From an uncultured Clostridia bacterium (GTDB lineage Bacteria; Bacillota; Clostridia; Oscillospirales; JAAYOS01), in contig CALXAZ010000179.1 in assembly GCA_944386395.1 (NCBI GenBank), positions 1 to 6,723 of the forward strand: DNA of 6,723 nt, given 5' to 3'. A model generated the notes under the pieces. That model worked only from the letters and a program-made list of their open reading frames with translations, searched no databases and was not told the origin of the DNA. Shown here one piece after another: positions 5,908-6,723 of this stretch (its first letter is position 1; the number at the start of each line of letters is the position of its first letter). The translations under genes were made by a program, and so were the position numbers.

Positions 5908-5952
5908 ATGAGTATTATTATACCGTGCAAAGCTTGCAGGTATATTATATAA
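5908..5952 (+). CDS. Possible 14-residue leader ORF in the abrB 5' UTR
   Basis: An ATG at 5908 preceded by AAGGCGG (5895-5901) opens MSIIIPCKACRYII and stops at TAA 5950-5952. The ribosome binding site is one base from AAGGAGG and well spaced. The peptide has a CxxC pair, as does AbrB's own C-terminus. The frame is very short and lies over a hairpin at 5919-5944, so it may be chance. Confidence 0.25.
   Translation: MSIIIPCKACRYII
5919..5944 (+). promoter_or_regulatory. Hairpin or dyad in the abrB leader
   Basis: TATACC (5919-5924) pairs with GGTATA (5939-5944). TGCAA (5926-5930) pairs with TTGCA (5934-5938) around an AGC loop, with a single bulged G at 5925. This gives 11 bp. No T-run follows and the next sequence is AT-rich, so it does not look like a terminator. 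It could be a leader RNA structure or a DNA operator. Confidence 0.45.
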
Positions 5953-5983
5953 TAAGGCATTGCCGCTGAAAGGAGGGGAGTCC

Positions 5984-6229
5984 ATGAAATCTACGGGTAT
6001 CACAAGGCAGGTGGATCAGCTTGGTAGGGTAGTTCTTCCCAAAGAATTAAGACGTACTCTTGATATAGGGGAAAAGGACCTGTTGGAAATCTATGTTGAA
6101 GGTGAGTCTATTATTCTCAAAAAGCTTGAAATGTCCTGTGTCTTCTGCGGAAGCAGAAAAGAAATTACCGAGTATAACGGTAAATACATATGCAGGAGCT
6201 GTATAAACAAGCTTAAAGAGGAATGGTAA
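5984..6229 (+). CDS. abrB: AbrB/SpoVT-family transition-state regulator with a C-terminal four-cysteine motif
   Basis: This small DNA-binding regulator of 81 residues belongs to the family that represses stationary-phase and sporulation genes during growth. The N-terminal swapped-hairpin domain (1-50) is complete: MKSTGITRQVDQLGRVVLPKELRRTLDIGEKD, with the conserved D11, G14, R15, P19, R23 and R24. The C-terminal part differs from Bacillus AbrB and has C52-x2-C55 and C70-x2-C73, a small zinc-ribbon-like module common in clostridial AbrBs. Start at 5984 is fixed by AGGAGG at 5971-5976, 7 bases upstream; the in-frame ATG at 5960 lies before that site. It has a consensus promoter with putative Spo0A sites. 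The GNAT gene follows after 22 bases, probably in the same transcript. The family call is firm; orthology to Bacillus abrB is inferred. Confidence 0.93.
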   Translation: MKSTGITRQVDQLGRVVLPKELRRTLDIGEKDLLEIYVEGESIILKKLEMSCVFCGSRKEITEYNGKYICRSCINKLKEEW

Positions 6230-6251
6230 GAAACTGTCAGGGGGAAAAGCT

Positions 6252-6723
6252 ATGGGCTCGGACATGCTGGTAAGGCTTTATCATTTGCCGGAGGATATAG
6301 TGATAAGCTCATTTCTGAAGGACAAAGAGGCAAGGATCCTTCGTGTTCTTTCTCCAGATCGCGAGAAGGTTATTGGTTTTGTGCGTGAAAATTTCAGTGA
6401 CGGCTGGGCAAACGAGACTGCAGCAGCATTTTCCAACAATCCGATAAGCTGCTATATAGCGGTAAAAAACAAAGAAATAATCGGCTTTGCTTGCTATGAC
6501 AGCACGGCGAAGAACTATTTCGGACCTACGGGAGTCAAAGAAAGCTCGAGGGGAAAAGGCATAGGTACGGCGCTGCTGATGGCGTGCATGCGTTCTATGA
6601 GAGAGAACGGTTACGGGTATGCCATCATCGGATGGGTAGAAGAAGCGAAGCCATTTTATGAAAAAGCTGTTGGAGCTATCGAAATACCGGATTCTTTGCC
6701 GGGGGTTTATAGCAGGATGATCT
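6252..6723 (+). CDS. GNAT-family N-acetyltransferase (3' end outside the window)
   Basis: The frame is open from ATG 6252 to the window edge, giving 157 residues without a stop; it is incomplete. AGGGGG at 6239-6244 lies 7 bases before the start. The product is an acetyl-CoA-dependent acyltransferase. A central strand pair, SCYIAVKNKEIIGFACYDS (66-84), is followed by the acetyl-CoA pyrophosphate-binding loop R100-G-K-G-I-G105 and helix TALLMACMRSMRENGYGYA. WVEEAKPFYEKAVGA (128-142) then resembles the usual C-terminal motif B. An N-terminal segment of about 40 residues (YHLPEDIVISSFLKDKEARILRVLSPDREKV) precedes the core. The substrate cannot be told. It follows abrB by 22 bases and probably shares its promoter. 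Judging by the family, few residues are missing. Confidence 0.85.
   Translation, partial: MGSDMLVRLYHLPEDIVISSFLKDKEARILRVLSPDREKVIGFVRENFSDGWANETAAAFSNNPISCYIAVKNKEIIGFACYDSTAKNYFGPTGVKESSRGKGIGTALLMACMRSMRENGYGYAIIGWVEEAKPFYEKAVGAIEIPDSLPGVYSRMI

Noticed and set aside
5871..5910. Sigma-E-like promoter for spmA (minus-strand CATATTAT at 5886-5879 with a TACTGTT-like -35)
   Set aside because: The match is 6/8 and 5/7 with a 15-base spacer in very AT-rich DNA, which is not better than chance.
1..6723. CRISPR arrays, tRNAs, rRNAs, transposase or phage genes, defence systems
   Set aside because: No repeat arrays, cloverleafs or such coding regions are visible; the gene content is core metabolism, sporulation and regulation.

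Overview
The window looks like a chromosomal, core-genome stretch of a spore-forming Clostridia-type Firmicute (Bacillota). The reasons are the strong AGGAGG ribosome binding sites, the sporulation genes (spoVAC, spmA, spmB), a clostridial AbrB with a four-cysteine C-terminus, and a moderate, somewhat AT-rich composition. I cannot name the genus. I see no phage, insertion sequence, CRISPR, tRNA or rRNA.

Layout. Positions 77-1534 (+): an exported S41 C-terminal processing protease with PDZ and peptidoglycan-binding domains. Positions 1567-1646: a long imperfect palindrome that ends the protease unit and covers the ribosome binding site of the next gene. Positions 1650-2087 (+): spoVAC, alone, without its usual spoVAD/spoVAE partners. 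Positions 2091-2125: a strong hairpin between convergent genes. Positions 4039-2138 (-): a two-gene cell-wall operon, ddl then murI, with a recognisable sigma-A promoter. Positions 4283-4693 (+): an uncharacterised 136-residue protein with a TTG start, whose 3' end overlaps spmB by 8 bases. Positions 5770-4686 (-): spmA and spmB, overlapping by 10 bases. Positions 5815-6229 (+): a perfect sigma-A consensus promoter, a leader of about 130 bases and abrB. Positions 6252-6723 (+): a GNAT acetyltransferase cut by the window end.

How the genes fit together. Most of the window concerns the cell wall and spores: D-Glu and D-Ala-D-Ala supply (MurI, Ddl), an exported wall-binding protease, spore core dehydration (SpmA/SpmB) and the dipicolinate channel family (SpoVAC). 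AbrB is a transition-state regulator that controls entry into stationary phase and sporulation in relatives.

The most interesting signal is the spmA-abrB intergenic region. It holds two Spo0A-box-like sites exactly 20 bp apart, one lying on the -35 element of the abrB promoter. This suggests direct Spo0A repression of abrB, as in Bacillus, but with different geometry. No clearly novel system was found. The best leads are this operator pair, the 80-base palindrome over the spoVAC ribosome binding site, the hairpin and mini-ORF in the abrB leader, and the unassigned 136-residue protein.
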